64,000 nucleotides of DNA from Corynebacterium sp. zg-331 (GTDB lineage: Bacteria > Actinomycetota > Actinomycetes > Mycobacteriales > Mycobacteriaceae), in contig NZ_JACMYD010000004.1 in NCBI RefSeq assembly GCF_014267345.1, positions 62,001 to 126,000 of the forward strand, read 5' to 3'. This document shows positions 24,193-32,131 of this stretch, piece by piece (the stretch's first letter is position 1; the number at the start of each line of letters is the position of its first letter). The notes beneath the pieces were generated by a model, which was not told where the DNA came from, made no database searches, and was given only the letters and a program-made list of their open reading frames with translations. A program made the position numbers and the translations under genes.

Positions 24193-26759
24193 AGATCCGC
24201 AGCCTCGTGGTGGATCATTTTCGCGGTATTGAGCACCTGGAGCTGCGCGGCGTGCCCGAGCGCGGCGTGGTGGTGATTTCCGGGGATAATGAACAGGGCA
24301 AGTCCACGCTCATGGAGGCGGTGCGGGCGGTGCTGCAGGAGCGGCACTCCGCGCGGAACAAAAAGGTCAAGGCCTGGCAGCCAGTGGGAACGGACGAGGC
24401 TCCCCAGGTGAGTCTGACGGCTACGATCGGCCCCTACGAGGTGGAGATCGACAAGAGATGGCTGCGCAGACCCGCCTGTACCCTGAGGGTGCGCGGCGAG
24501 GCCACGGATAATCTCAGCGGGCGGGAGGCCGACGATAGGATCGAGCGGTTGCTGGCCGAGCACACCGATGAGCGTCTCCTCGACGTGCTCTTCATGAAAC
24601 AGGGTGAGGCCGCCGAGATGGCTGCGGCCGCGGGCATTCCCTCGCTGACTCAGGTGCTCGACGAGCACACCGGCCACGCGGCACGTGACGCCCAGGCCGA
24701 TTCCGCCCTGGTGGAGGCCGCGATCCAGGAATACCGGCGCTATTATACCGAGACGGGCCGCTCACGAGGGGAACTACAGGCGGCGGAAAAAGAAGACGAG
24801 GAGGCCCGGGATGAGCTGGCTCGGGTGCGCGAGGAGACGCAGCGCCTGGCCGAGCAGGTAGAAAGGGTGGAGAACCTGCGCCGTCGCAAGGAGGAGGCGC
24901 GCGCTGCCCTGCCCGAGGCGCGGCGCGCGGCCACCGAGGCGGAAGCTCGGCATCGCGCGGCGGCCAAGGCCACCGAGGAGCGCGAACGGGCGCAAAAAGA
25001 ATTGCGCGACGCCACCGTGCTCTGGGAGTCCGCCGAGGCGCGGTGCAAGGAGCGAAGGAAACTCGATGAGCAGTGCAAGGAATCCTCCGCCGCGCTGCGC
25101 GAGGTGGCCGCGCGGTACGAGGAAACCGCCCGCATAGCCGAGTCGGATAAGAAAACGCTTGCCAAGGCCACCGAGGAGCGCGACGAGGCCCGCGAGCGCT
25201 TGGCCGAGGCGAAGCACAAGCGCGCCGCCGCCGCCGAGGATCTGCACGCCGCTCGTGCCCGGAAGCGGTTAGCCGAACTCGACGCCACGCTCAACCGGGT
25301 GGCCGAGATCGACGAACGCTTGGCATCCCTGGGTAACCGCGAGGTGAGCCGGGCGCAGTGGCAAAAGGTTGAGAAAGCCTACGAGGAGGTGCGTGTGGCC
25401 CAGGCGGTGCGCAGTGCCACGGCGGCGCGGCTGATCCTGGAGGGGCCCGAGGAAGCGACGGTGTTTGTCGACGGCGAACTCTGCTCTGTGCCGGGGGAGG
25501 TGAAACTACACGAAGGAACCCGCCTGCGGATGGGGGAGGTGACCGCCGTGTATTCCCGGGGGGAAGACGAGGCGGCCCACGATCCGGTTGCCGCCGCCGA
25601 GGAGATCCTGTCGAGGCGATTGGCCCGTTTGGATTGCGGTTCCCTCGATGAAGCGCGCGCGGCGGCCGAGGCCACCGAGAAGCGCGCCCTGGTGCGCGCG
25701 GAACGCGAGGGGGTTCTCCACGGGCAGGATCCGGAGGAGCTGCGCGCGGAGCGCGAGGATATGCGTGCGTTCTTGACCGGGCGCGAGGCGGTTCCCGCCT
25801 TGGCCCAGGCCGAGGCCGCCGATAAGGAGGCGGCGGGTGTGCTCAGGGAGTGCGACGAGGCCGAGAATATCCTGGCGCAGGCCGTGGAGGAATTGCGCAC
25901 CGGCTCCGCCGTGGTGGACCATGCGCGGGCGGAGGCCAACAAGGAATTGGCGGATCAACGCCACGCCGACCTAGAGGCGCGGTTGGCCCAGGCGAGGCGG
26001 GAGGCCACCGAGGAGGACCTGGCGCAGGTCGCCCGGGAGGCGGCCGCGCGCCGCGACTCCGCCCAGGTGGCCTACGAGCGGGCCAAGGCCGTCGAGGAGG
26101 GCACGGACCCCGAGCACAGCCGACGCCTGTGGCAGGGGGCAGTGGCGAAGTGCGAGACCCTGAGCGAGGAGGTGTCGCGTACCACCAGGGAACTCGACCG
26201 GCTGAGTAGCCACATCGAGGCCGCCCATGGCGTGGGGGAGCGCCTGGCCCAGGCGCAGGCCCAGGCGCAGGCCCGAGCGCGCCGGTTGGCGGCGGTGCAT
26301 CGCCGTGCCGAGGCCGCCGCGACCGTGCGTGGGGCGCTGCTGCGCCACCGCGATGCCGCGCGCTCCCGCTATGCGGGTCCCTTTGCCCGGCAACTCACCG
26401 CCCTGGGCCGCACGGTGTTCGGCCGCGACGTGGAGTTTCGGCTCACCGAGGAGCTGGCGATCGGCGAGCGCGTCCTGGGCGGACGCAACATCGCGGTGCA
26501 GGATCTCTCCGGCGGTGCCCAGGAACAGGTGGCGCTGATGACGCGCTTTGCCATCGTGGAGCTAGTGGGTGATGCCATGCCCGTGTTCATCGATGATGCA
26601 CTGGGCAGTACCGACCCCGAGCGCCTGGCGCTCATGTCCACGCTGCTAAGCCGGGTGGGCGAGGATCACCAGGTGTTTGTGTTGACCTGCGCGCCGCAGC
26701 GCTACGCTCAGGTGGTCGCGCAGCGCAGCTACCGGATCGAGGATCTCAAGAGCTCTTGA
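24189..26759 (+). CDS. SbcC/YhaN-like AAA ATPase with coiled coils
   Basis: The 856-residue SMC/Rad50-like ATPase has Walker A SGDNEQGKST near residue 36, long charged coiled-coil arms (~175-400 and ~470-725), a small beta-rich insertion around ~415-460 (EATVFVDGELCSVPGE), and the C-terminal signature LSGGAQEQ with Walker B PVFIDDALGSTDPE. It should form the ATPase partner of the phosphoesterase encoded upstream, a head-and-nuclease complex that processes DNA ends or hairpins. The usual Rad50 CxxC zinc hook is not evident in the coiled-coil turn. The gene overlaps the convergent yceI by 14 bases. Confidence 0.85.
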   Translation: MKIRSLVVDHFRGIEHLELRGVPERGVVVISGDNEQGKSTLMEAVRAVLQERHSARNKKVKAWQPVGTDEAPQVSLTATIGPYEVEIDKRWLRRPACTLRVRGEATDNLSGREADDRIERLLAEHTDERLLDVLFMKQGEAAEMAAAAGIPSLTQVLDEHTGHAARDAQADSALVEAAIQEYRRYYTETGRSRGELQAAEKEDEEARDELARVREETQRLAEQVERVENLRRRKEEARAALPEARRAATEAEARHRAAAKATEERERAQKELRDATVLWESAEARCKERRKLDEQCKESSAALREVAARYEETARIAESDKKTLAKATEERDEARERLAEAKHKRAAAAEDLHAARARKRLAELDATLNRVAEIDERLASLGNREVSRAQWQKVEKAYEEVRVAQAVRSATAARLILEGPEEATVFVDGELCSVPGEVKLHEGTRLRMGEVTAVYSRGEDEAAHDPVAAAEEILSRRLARLDCGSLDEARAAAEATEKRALVRAEREGVLHGQDPEELRAEREDMRAFLTGREAVPALAQAEAADKEAAGVLRECDEAENILAQAVEELRTGSAVVDHARAEANKELADQRHADLEARLAQARREATEEDLAQVAREAAARRDSAQVAYERAKAVEEGTDPEHSRRLWQGAVAKCETLSEEVSRTTRELDRLSSHIEAAHGVGERLAQAQAQAQARARRLAAVHRRAEAAATVRGALLRHRDAARSRYAGPFARQLTALGRTVFGRDVEFRLTEELAIGERVLGGRNIAVQDLSGGAQEQVALMTRFAIVELVGDAMPVFIDDALGSTDPERLALMSTLLSRVGEDHQVFVLTCAPQRYAQVVAQRSYRIEDLKSS

Positions 26760-27285
26760 CGGCGGAGCCTTCGATCTCGATGGCGATCTCCTCGGAGAGC
26801 ATGAGCCCGCCCGCTTTCAATGGCATCTGGAAGTCGATGCCGTAGTCCTTGCGGTTGAGTGTGGTGGTGGCGCTAAAGCCCAGCCGGGTGGCTCCCATCG
26901 GGTCTTCCGCCTGGCCGATTACCTCCACGCTGAGGGTGACGGGCTTGGTGGTGCCCTTGATCGTCAGGTCACCGGTGACGGTGCCGGAGTGCTCGTCCAC
27001 CATGTCGAAGGCGGTGGCGTTAAACGTCATCTCGGGGAAAGCCTCCGTGTCGAAGAAGTCGCCGCCCTTGACGTGGGCGTCGCGGTCGGCGTTGCCGGTA
27101 TCGAGGGAAGCCACCTCGATGGTGGCGGTGACGGTGGAGCGCGAGGGCTCCGCGGCGTCGATGGTCAGGGTGGATTCGAAGGAGCGGAAGAAGCCGCGAA
27201 CCTTGGAAACCATGGCGTGACGCACCACGAACCCCACGGTGCTGTGGGTGACGTCGAGGCTGTAGGTGCCGGTCAGAGGGGACAT
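26746..27285 (-). CDS. YceI-family protein
   Basis: The 179-residue lipocalin-like YceI protein begins GTYSLDVTHSTVGFVVRHAM and has the typical GFFRSFESTLTID, DFFDTEAFPEMTF and GDLTIKGTTKPVTLSVE strands. YceI proteins bind polyisoprenoid or similar amphiphiles; here there is no signal peptide, so it is probably cytoplasmic. In C. glutamicum the YceI gene cg1322 lies divergently beside rosR and is a RosR target. The same arrangement and an operator are present here. SD AAGGAA is seen on the minus strand. Its 3' end overlaps the SbcC-like gene. Confidence 0.88.
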   Translation of the reverse strand: MSPLTGTYSLDVTHSTVGFVVRHAMVSKVRGFFRSFESTLTIDAAEPSRSTVTATIEVASLDTGNADRDAHVKGGDFFDTEAFPEMTFNATAFDMVDEHSGTVTGDLTIKGTTKPVTLSVEVIGQAEDPMGATRLGFSATTTLNRKDYGIDFQMPLKAGGLMLSEEIAIEIEGSAVKSS

Positions 27286-27340
27286 GATTTTTCCTTTCTG
27301 GATGGGTGCCTTTCGGCGGTGGGTACCATCGTAGCCAAAT

Positions 27341-27358
27341 ATGTTGATGTGTCAATAT
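27341..27358. promoter_or_regulatory. RosR operator
   Basis: ATGTTGATGTGTCAATAT carries the perfect core TTGA-YRYR-TCAA of the RosR site (TTGTTGAYRYRTCAACWA), matching 15 of 18 positions. It sits between divergent yceI and the MarR-type gene, exactly where RosR binds in C. glutamicum. Confidence 0.8.
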
Positions 27359-27418
27359 TCTGGGTGTGGGCCGCGCCGGACCGGGCCGCGTGGTTTCCTC
27401 GCGGCCGCGCAGCCTGGC

Positions 27419-27424
27419 TATGGT
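27419..27424 (+). promoter_or_regulatory. -10 hexamer TATGGT for rosR
   Basis: TATGGT ends six bases before ATG 27431, so the regulator mRNA is probably leaderless. The operator lies about 60 bases upstream of this hexamer. Confidence 0.4.
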
Positions 27425-27430
27425 GAGGTC

Positions 27431-27970
27431 ATGGCAATTGCACCGCGGTGGCTCACGGAGGAGGAGCAGGCCCTGTGGCGACTCCTCCTGGCTGCGATGA
27501 GGAAGATCGATCGCGTTCTGGATGAAACCCTCCAGGTGGGGCAGGACCTTTCCGCCTCGGAGTTTGCGGTGCTCGTCACCCTCTCGGAGGCCGACGGTCG
27601 TGTGCTGCGGCTGCGGGATCTGTGCCAGTGCCTCGATTGGGATCGCAGCCGGGCCTCGCACCTGGTCACCCGGATGGTCAGGCGCAACCTGGTGGCCAAG
27701 GGGCGCAGTGCGGGGGACGCGCGCGGGGTGGAGGTCTCCGTGACGGAGGAGGGGATGGAGCGGCTGCGGCGCGCGGCCCCGGAGCATGTGGAAAGCGTGC
27801 GCCGCCTGATCTTCGATCATCTCACCGAGGAGCAGGCTGCTCGGCTGGGGGAGTTTTTGCGGGGGGTGCTCGCCGTGGACAACGTTCCCGGGGTTCCCGG
27901 CTTTGTGGGTGCCCTGTGCGCGGGCCCGGATCGGGATGGGGGTGGCGCGGGGGTGAGTGGGCGCGACTAA
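27431..27970 (+). CDS. rosR: MarR-type redox regulator, RosR orthologue
   Basis: The 179-residue winged-helix protein of the MarR family has N-terminal dimer helices, recognition region LRDLCQCLDWDRSRASHLVTRM and wing NLVAKGRSAGDARGVEVSVTEEG. Cysteines occur at 65 and 67 and near 160. C. glutamicum RosR senses H2O2 through cysteines including one at the equivalent of this DLCQC motif, and represses its divergent neighbour. The operator at 27341-27358 and the synteny with yceI support orthology. ATG 27431 is chosen from the -10 position, and it matches the usual start of the DNA-binding domain. Confidence 0.85.
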   Translation: MAIAPRWLTEEEQALWRLLLAAMRKIDRVLDETLQVGQDLSASEFAVLVTLSEADGRVLRLRDLCQCLDWDRSRASHLVTRMVRRNLVAKGRSAGDARGVEVSVTEEGMERLRRAAPEHVESVRRLIFDHLTEEQAARLGEFLRGVLAVDNVPGVPGFVGALCAGPDRDGGGAGVSGRD

Positions 27971-28068
27971 AAAGGTCGGGTCGAGGGGGCGCTTTGGCTG
28001 GTGTGCGGCGCGTCTTCCAGGGGGTACGTGTGCTATTGCTTCTGCAGTCCATTCTATAAGGTAGACAA

Positions 28069-28074
28069 TATAAT
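28069..28074 (+). promoter_or_regulatory. Consensus -10 TATAAT upstream of the lipase gene
   Basis: A perfect TATAAT sits in an otherwise AT-rich stretch (CTATAAGGTAGACAATATAAT), giving a leader of about 160 bases before the lipase start. A hairpin, TTCCGG (28089-28094) / CCGGAA (28108-28113), falls in that leader. Confidence 0.45.
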
Positions 28075-28240
28075 GAAGCTAGCGGTGCTTCCGGTAATTT
28101 TTTCCTGCCGGAATGCTGGGTATTCGCCTATTCTCCGGTAGGGTCATGCTGGAATGACGTCAAGAACACATTAGTCGTTTCTGTGTCATCCACCACTCCT
28201 ACTCGTGCTGAGATACGTTTGAATAAGGAAGGATCCTGTG

Positions 28241-29335
28241 ATGATTCCACGCCTGGCTTCTTTTGGTCTACCATCGCTGGGCCATCGCGTCGCGGCCGCT
28301 CTTGCCGCCGTGGGCCTGGCCGCCGGGGTTGCGACCCCGGCCGTCGCCGTTCCCGAGGTGCCCGCGACCGGGTCCGTGGCCGGGGAGGCTCGCTCCGGGG
28401 AGGTGTTGGACTGGACCGGCATGGGGCCGCACGTGGCTCCCACGGATAACGTCGTGGCTTCCATGGCTGCGCAGGCCAAGTACACGAATCCCAGCCCCAT
28501 CAACACGAACGTGGAATGCACCCCCGCGCCGGGGGAAAACCCCGTGATCTTCATTCACGGCATGTCGGCCAATTTCTACCAGACCTACGCCTCCTTCGCT
28601 CCCTACATTGCGGCGCAGGGAAAGTGCGTGTATGGCATGAATTATGGTGCCTTTAACGGTGCCGAGGGTACCGAGGGTAGTTCCCTGGCCGGTTCCATCC
28701 CGGGCGCGGATGCCCTGGCTCCTCTGGATTCCTCCCTCGCGGAGGTCACCGAGCAGATCGAACGGGTGAAGAAGAACACCGGTGCCACCGAGGTGGATCT
28801 CGTGGGCTATTCCGAGGGGGGTACGCTCGCCGCGGCCTACACCAAGAACGTGGGAGGCAAGGGGGTTGGCACCGTGGTCACCCTCGCCGGGGTGCTGCGC
28901 GGCACCTCCATGCTGGGGCTGTCCACCGTGGTCAATGGCCTGAACAACGCGGGCTCCTCCGTCGATTCCGTCATCGATAAGGTCGTGGGGCCGGGTGCGC
29001 GCGATCTGCTGGAGCACTCGGAGTTCATGGTGGGTCTGCGCGAGGGCGGCATCGAGGTGCCCGGCGTGCGCTACGTGGCCATCTCCACGCTCTTCGACGA
29101 GGCCGCCACCCCGCTGAGTCACAGCCAGTTCTCCGGCGGGGATCACCGCAACATCGTGCTCCAGGAGGGGTGCGTGCAGGACCGCTCCGATCACCTGGGC
29201 ATCACGTTCTCCCCGCGCGCCTACGCGCTCACGGCCAACGCCCTGGGTCGGAACGTGGAGGTTCCCTGCACGGCGATGGCCGGCCCGCTGCCGGTGGGGG
29301 CATCCGCTGTAGGCTCCACGCAACTCAGCTCCTAG
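28241..29335 (+). CDS. Secreted alpha/beta-hydrolase lipase/esterase
   Basis: The 364-residue exported hydrolase has a Sec signal peptide (RVAAALAAVGLAAGVATPAVA, cleavage near A-V-A). The mature enzyme shows the oxyanion region PVIFIHGMSANFYQTY and the nucleophile elbow VGYSEGGTLAA, with catalytic Asp/His candidates near DEAATPL and GDHRNIVLQ. It belongs to the class-2-type lipases of actinobacteria and probably hydrolyses acylglycerols outside the membrane. AAGGAAGG precedes the start; GTG 28238 directly before ATG 28241 is an alternative. Monocistronic. Confidence 0.85.
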   Translation: MIPRLASFGLPSLGHRVAAALAAVGLAAGVATPAVAVPEVPATGSVAGEARSGEVLDWTGMGPHVAPTDNVVASMAAQAKYTNPSPINTNVECTPAPGENPVIFIHGMSANFYQTYASFAPYIAAQGKCVYGMNYGAFNGAEGTEGSSLAGSIPGADALAPLDSSLAEVTEQIERVKKNTGATEVDLVGYSEGGTLAAAYTKNVGGKGVGTVVTLAGVLRGTSMLGLSTVVNGLNNAGSSVDSVIDKVVGPGARDLLEHSEFMVGLREGGIEVPGVRYVAISTLFDEAATPLSHSQFSGGDHRNIVLQEGCVQDRSDHLGITFSPRAYALTANALGRNVEVPCTAMAGPLPVGASAVGSTQLSS

Positions 29336-29353
29336 CTTTCCGGGCAGGACACG

Positions 29354-29397
29354 CCCCGCGGGTTCACTACCCCCGGAGCCATTGGGGCTGCGCGGGG
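29354..29397 (+). terminator. Hairpin downstream of the lipase gene
   Basis: CCCCGCG (29354-29360) pairs with CGCGGGG (29391-29397) around an inner CCCCGGAGCCATTGGGG fold. There is no clear T run. Probably the transcript end. Confidence 0.5.
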
Positions 29398-29637
29398 TCG
29401 TGGCCAGATGATTGTGCTTCTCGACGAAACGCCTCCTCGGACGGTATTTGCTCGGCTCTTCCTCGGCATGCATCGCGTAGCCGAGGGGATAACGAGACCT
29501 CCAGGAATCCCGCGGCGTTCAGGGCCTCATAGCGTCAGGTCACGCCTGTGTGGCGGTGGCACGATGCATCTTTGGCGTAGGCGTGGTGCGACAAGACGAT
29601 GGCCAACCCCCACCCCCGGGGGTGCCTCTGGGCGAGA
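29398..29637. other. Non-coding gap with a 14-bp palindrome
   Basis: No convincing gene. A perfect palindrome CACCCCCGGGGGTG lies at 29611-29624, just downstream of the stop of the YdhK-type gene on the minus strand. It lacks a loop and a T tract, so a terminator role is doubtful. Confidence 0.4.
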
Positions 29638-30180
29638 CTAACGCAGTGGTTCCATCTCGCTTTCCACTACCCACTGGTGATTCTTTATCTGCTCGCCCTC
29701 GGACTCGTAATCCACCGTGTACACCGTCTCATCGGTGGAAAAGGCGACGGTGGCCTGGGCCCCTTCCATGCCGGGCATGTGGCCTGCGATGAGTCGTATC
29801 TCGGAGCCGTCGGCAAGGCGGTCGTCTCCGGCGCCGTCGATCTCCTCCTGAACCACCCACTTGTGCTCGGTGCCCTCCGGCGTGGGGGCGTAATTCACCG
29901 CGTAGGCATACGTGTCGTATGCGCCCGAGACGGTGGCGCGCGCTCCCTCCATGCCGGGCATGTGATCGGCGGTCAGGCGCACCGCGGTGCCTACCGGATA
30001 CGCGGGATTGGCGGCGGGAACGATCCCCTCGGGCGCCGGTCCACCGTCGGCGTGGTGGTGATGGGATTGCGCGGCGTCGGTGGTTTGCTCCGGTTCCGGG
30101 GTGGTCTCCGGAGCATTGTCTGCGCAGGCGGTGAGGGGGAGGATCAGAGCCAGGCTGGTAGACAGGAGTATTTTCTTCAT
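29638..30180 (-). CDS. YdhK-family lipoprotein with two DUF1541 repeats
   Basis: The 180-residue lipoprotein has signal KKILLSTSLALILPLTAC (lipobox L-T-A-C), a Glu/Thr linker with SHHHHADGG, then two copies of a ~60-residue repeat: GTAVRLTADHMPGMEGARAT...HKWVVQEE and GSEIRLIAGHMPGMEGAQAT...NHQWVVESE. The H-M-P-G-M-x-G motif and the His run suggest metal binding at the cell surface, but the family role is unknown. GGAGGA is only one base from ATG 30180; an in-frame ATG at 30198 adds six residues (MIYGGG) and cannot be excluded. Confidence 0.8.
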   Translation of the reverse strand: MKKILLSTSLALILPLTACADNAPETTPEPEQTTDAAQSHHHHADGGPAPEGIVPAANPAYPVGTAVRLTADHMPGMEGARATVSGAYDTYAYAVNYAPTPEGTEHKWVVQEEIDGAGDDRLADGSEIRLIAGHMPGMEGAQATVAFSTDETVYTVDYESEGEQIKNHQWVVESEMEPLR

Positions 30181-30420
30181 TCCTCCACCGTAAATCATGG
30201 GCGGTGGGCTATACCACGCGATGCGTTCAAAACTCAGTACGTACACTATCTGGACTGACGGCATGCGGGGGAGAATGCGGTGACGCCCACGACCTGATTC
30301 CCCTTAAGCAGCCGACGCAGGCCACCGGGCCGCGTTTCGATTCCGGACCGCCCGTGGAGGGAGAAACCCAGCCGTGAGAAACAGAGACGAGGAGAAAACA
30401 AAACTCGGGTGAATAAATAG

Positions 30421-30493
30421 TGCCCCCGACAGGAGTCGAACCTGCGACCTACGGTACCGGAAACCGGCGCTCTATCCACTGAGCTACGGAGGC
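30421..30493 (-). tRNA. tRNA-Arg (anticodon CCG)
   Basis: Read on the minus strand: acceptor GCCTCCG pairs with CGGGGGC (one G-T wobble), D arm GCTC/GAGC, anticodon loop TTCCGGT with anticodon CCG, T arm with GGTTCGACTCC, discriminator A. The CCA end is not encoded. It decodes CGG. Confidence 0.95.
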
Positions 30494-30549
30494 GGAAGCC
30501 CCGCAAACCGGAGCAACGCAGCGATTCTATCACCGGGCGCGTGGCAAAC

Positions 30550-31311
30550 CTAACTGGGGTTCCCGGGATGCTGTCCCACCATGTTCATCATGTATTCCGC
30601 CACGCCGTGCGGATCCTCGTAGAAATCTCGCAGGGCGCGGAATGCCGTGGTCTCGCGCAGGGTGGTGCGTACCAGGCCCGCCTCGATAATCTCCCAGATG
30701 GTGGCGCCTGGAAAGGAAAGCAGGATGGGCGAGTGCGTGGCCACGATGATCTGCGCGCCCCGCTGCACGAGCGCGTGAAGCTGAGCCATCAGGGCCATCT
30801 GTCGGATCGCGGAGAGTCCGGCCTCCGGCTCGTCGAGGAGGTACAGGCCTTGGGGGTGAAAGTAGCAGTCGATGGCGCTCATCACGGATTCCCCGTGGCT
30901 TTTTCCCCGTAGGAGCCCGCAGAGCTCGGGGGCGTCTTCAAAATTATCCGGCACGTTGATGTGGGATTCCGCGCGCAGGTAGTACCCCTCCATGGCGCGT
31001 GGCCCCCGAACCACGGAGGCCACGCCCTGGAAGGGGCTTTCACCGCGGTCGGCGTCGTGGGGAGAGGGGTCGCCGCGCAGCCCGTAGGGGCCACCCTCGA
31101 TGTTGAAGCCGCAGGCCACGGCGATGGCCTCGATGAGGGTGGACTTGCCCATCGCGTTTTCCCCGGTGATGAAGGTAACAGGGGAGTGTAGCGGCAGCGG
31201 GTGGCGCTCCACGGCCAGGATGGAGGGAATGTTGGCCGCCCACTCCGGCAGGCTGCGCCTGCGGAGATGCGGCTGGAAGAGAAAGAACGATTCCACAAAA
31301 AGATCAGGCAT
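30550..31311 (-). CDS. Predicted ATPase (COG3910-like), second of a tandem pair
   Basis: This 253-residue ABC/AAA-type ATPase has Walker A TGENAMGKST, signature KSHGESV, Walker B LYLLDEPEAGLS and H-loop ATHSPIL. There are no coiled-coil arms or membrane segments. Between Walker A and the signature lies a short family-specific insertion. It is ~40% similar by eye to the protein encoded just upstream (31304-32020), whose end overlaps its start by eight bases, so the pair arose by tandem duplication and may form a heterodimer. Role unknown. It ends 57 bases before the tRNA-Arg gene. Confidence 0.8.
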   Translation of the reverse strand: MPDLFVESFFLFQPHLRRRSLPEWAANIPSILAVERHPLPLHSPVTFITGENAMGKSTLIEAIAVACGFNIEGGPYGLRGDPSPHDADRGESPFQGVASVVRGPRAMEGYYLRAESHINVPDNFEDAPELCGLLRGKSHGESVMSAIDCYFHPQGLYLLDEPEAGLSAIRQMALMAQLHALVQRGAQIIVATHSPILLSFPGATIWEIIEAGLVRTTLRETTAFRALRDFYEDPHGVAEYMMNMVGQHPGNPS

Positions 31312-32020
31312 GGTCGCCCTCCACGAGGTAGCGGGCGGTGCCCTCGGGGTCGTCCACGAATTCCCTGGCGGCCTGCACGGCCTCGGCGCGGTGGAAGTCC
31401 ACGGGGGTGATGCCGCTGGCGCCTATCTCCATGAGGGTGGAACCCGGAATGGCCATGAGGATGGGGGAGTGCGTGGCGATGAGGAATTGTGCGCTCTGCG
31501 CGGCCATGCGAGCGATGTGCCCGAGCAGCTCCAGTTGCCGCAGAATGGAAAGACCGGCCTCCGGTTCGTCCAAGATAAATAATCCCCCGCCGTGAAAGCG
31601 GTGCCGAATGATCTGCATGAGCGATTCCCCGTGGCTCATGCGGTTGAGGTGTTGATCTCCCGGAGCCTCGTTTCCGTAGGCAAGAGCCACACGAAAGTGC
31701 GTTTCTCCGCGTAAAAAGTATCCGTCGCTGGGATTTTGGGAGCGCACCAGGGTGAGGTACTTGTGCAGGCAGGAGGCGTCATCGGCACCCCGAACGGCGA
31801 GGTTGCGGGTGCCGCCTTGGGGGTGAAATCCCATGCCTATCGCTATGGCCTCGATGAGAGTGGACTTTCCGGCGCCGTTTTCCCCGGTGAGGACGGTGAT
31901 GGGGGCGGAAAGGTCGAGGGGATGCTGGGCGAGGTGGCGCACTGCGGGCAGGCGGGCAACGTAGTCCTCGTGGATGTGGGAAAGGGGCATGTCGATGCGT
32001 GCGGCGCGGAGAAATCCCAT
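31304..32020 (-). CDS. Predicted ATPase (COG3910-like), first of a tandem pair
   Basis: The 238-residue paralogue of the next gene has Walker A TGENGAGKST, signature MSHGESL, Walker B LFILDEPEAGLS and H-loop ATHSPIL. ATG 32020 is chosen because a TAGCCT hexamer ends seven bases upstream (leaderless pattern), rather than the upstream in-frame start at 32047. The N-terminus (GFLRAARIDMPLSHIHEDYV) resembles single-copy actinobacterial homologues. It could act as a stand-alone ATP switch in DNA or RNA metabolism; no partner nuclease is adjacent. Divergent from the lactate-permease-family gene. Confidence 0.8.
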   Translation of the reverse strand: MGFLRAARIDMPLSHIHEDYVARLPAVRHLAQHPLDLSAPITVLTGENGAGKSTLIEAIAIGMGFHPQGGTRNLAVRGADDASCLHKYLTLVRSQNPSDGYFLRGETHFRVALAYGNEAPGDQHLNRMSHGESLMQIIRHRFHGGGLFILDEPEAGLSILRQLELLGHIARMAAQSAQFLIATHSPILMAIPGSTLMEIGASGITPVDFHRAEAVQAAREFVDDPEGTARYLVEGDHA

Positions 32021-32027
32021 GTCGCTT

Positions 32028-32033
32028 AGGCTA
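32028..32033 (-). promoter_or_regulatory. -10 hexamer TAGCCT for the tandem ATPase pair
   Basis: TAGCCT on the minus strand ends seven bases before ATG 32020, which supports this start over the longer frame. Confidence 0.4.
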
Positions 32034-32131
32034 GCGCGTCCTCTCAAAAGTGAGTCTCATCATGAATTTCTGGTGTGGCCTCGTGCGTCTGCGATACTGA
32101 AATCTATTGCTTGAAGAAAGGTAACCCCATC

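Noticed and set aside
29408..29532. Possible small gene (MIVLLDETPPRTVFARLF...)
   Set aside because: No ribosome binding site or recognisable similarity, and the composition degrades to Arg/Pro-rich sequence after ~30 codons.
30246..30533. 95-codon minus-strand ORF over the tRNA
   Set aside because: Contains the whole tRNA-Arg gene; its reading frame is accidental.
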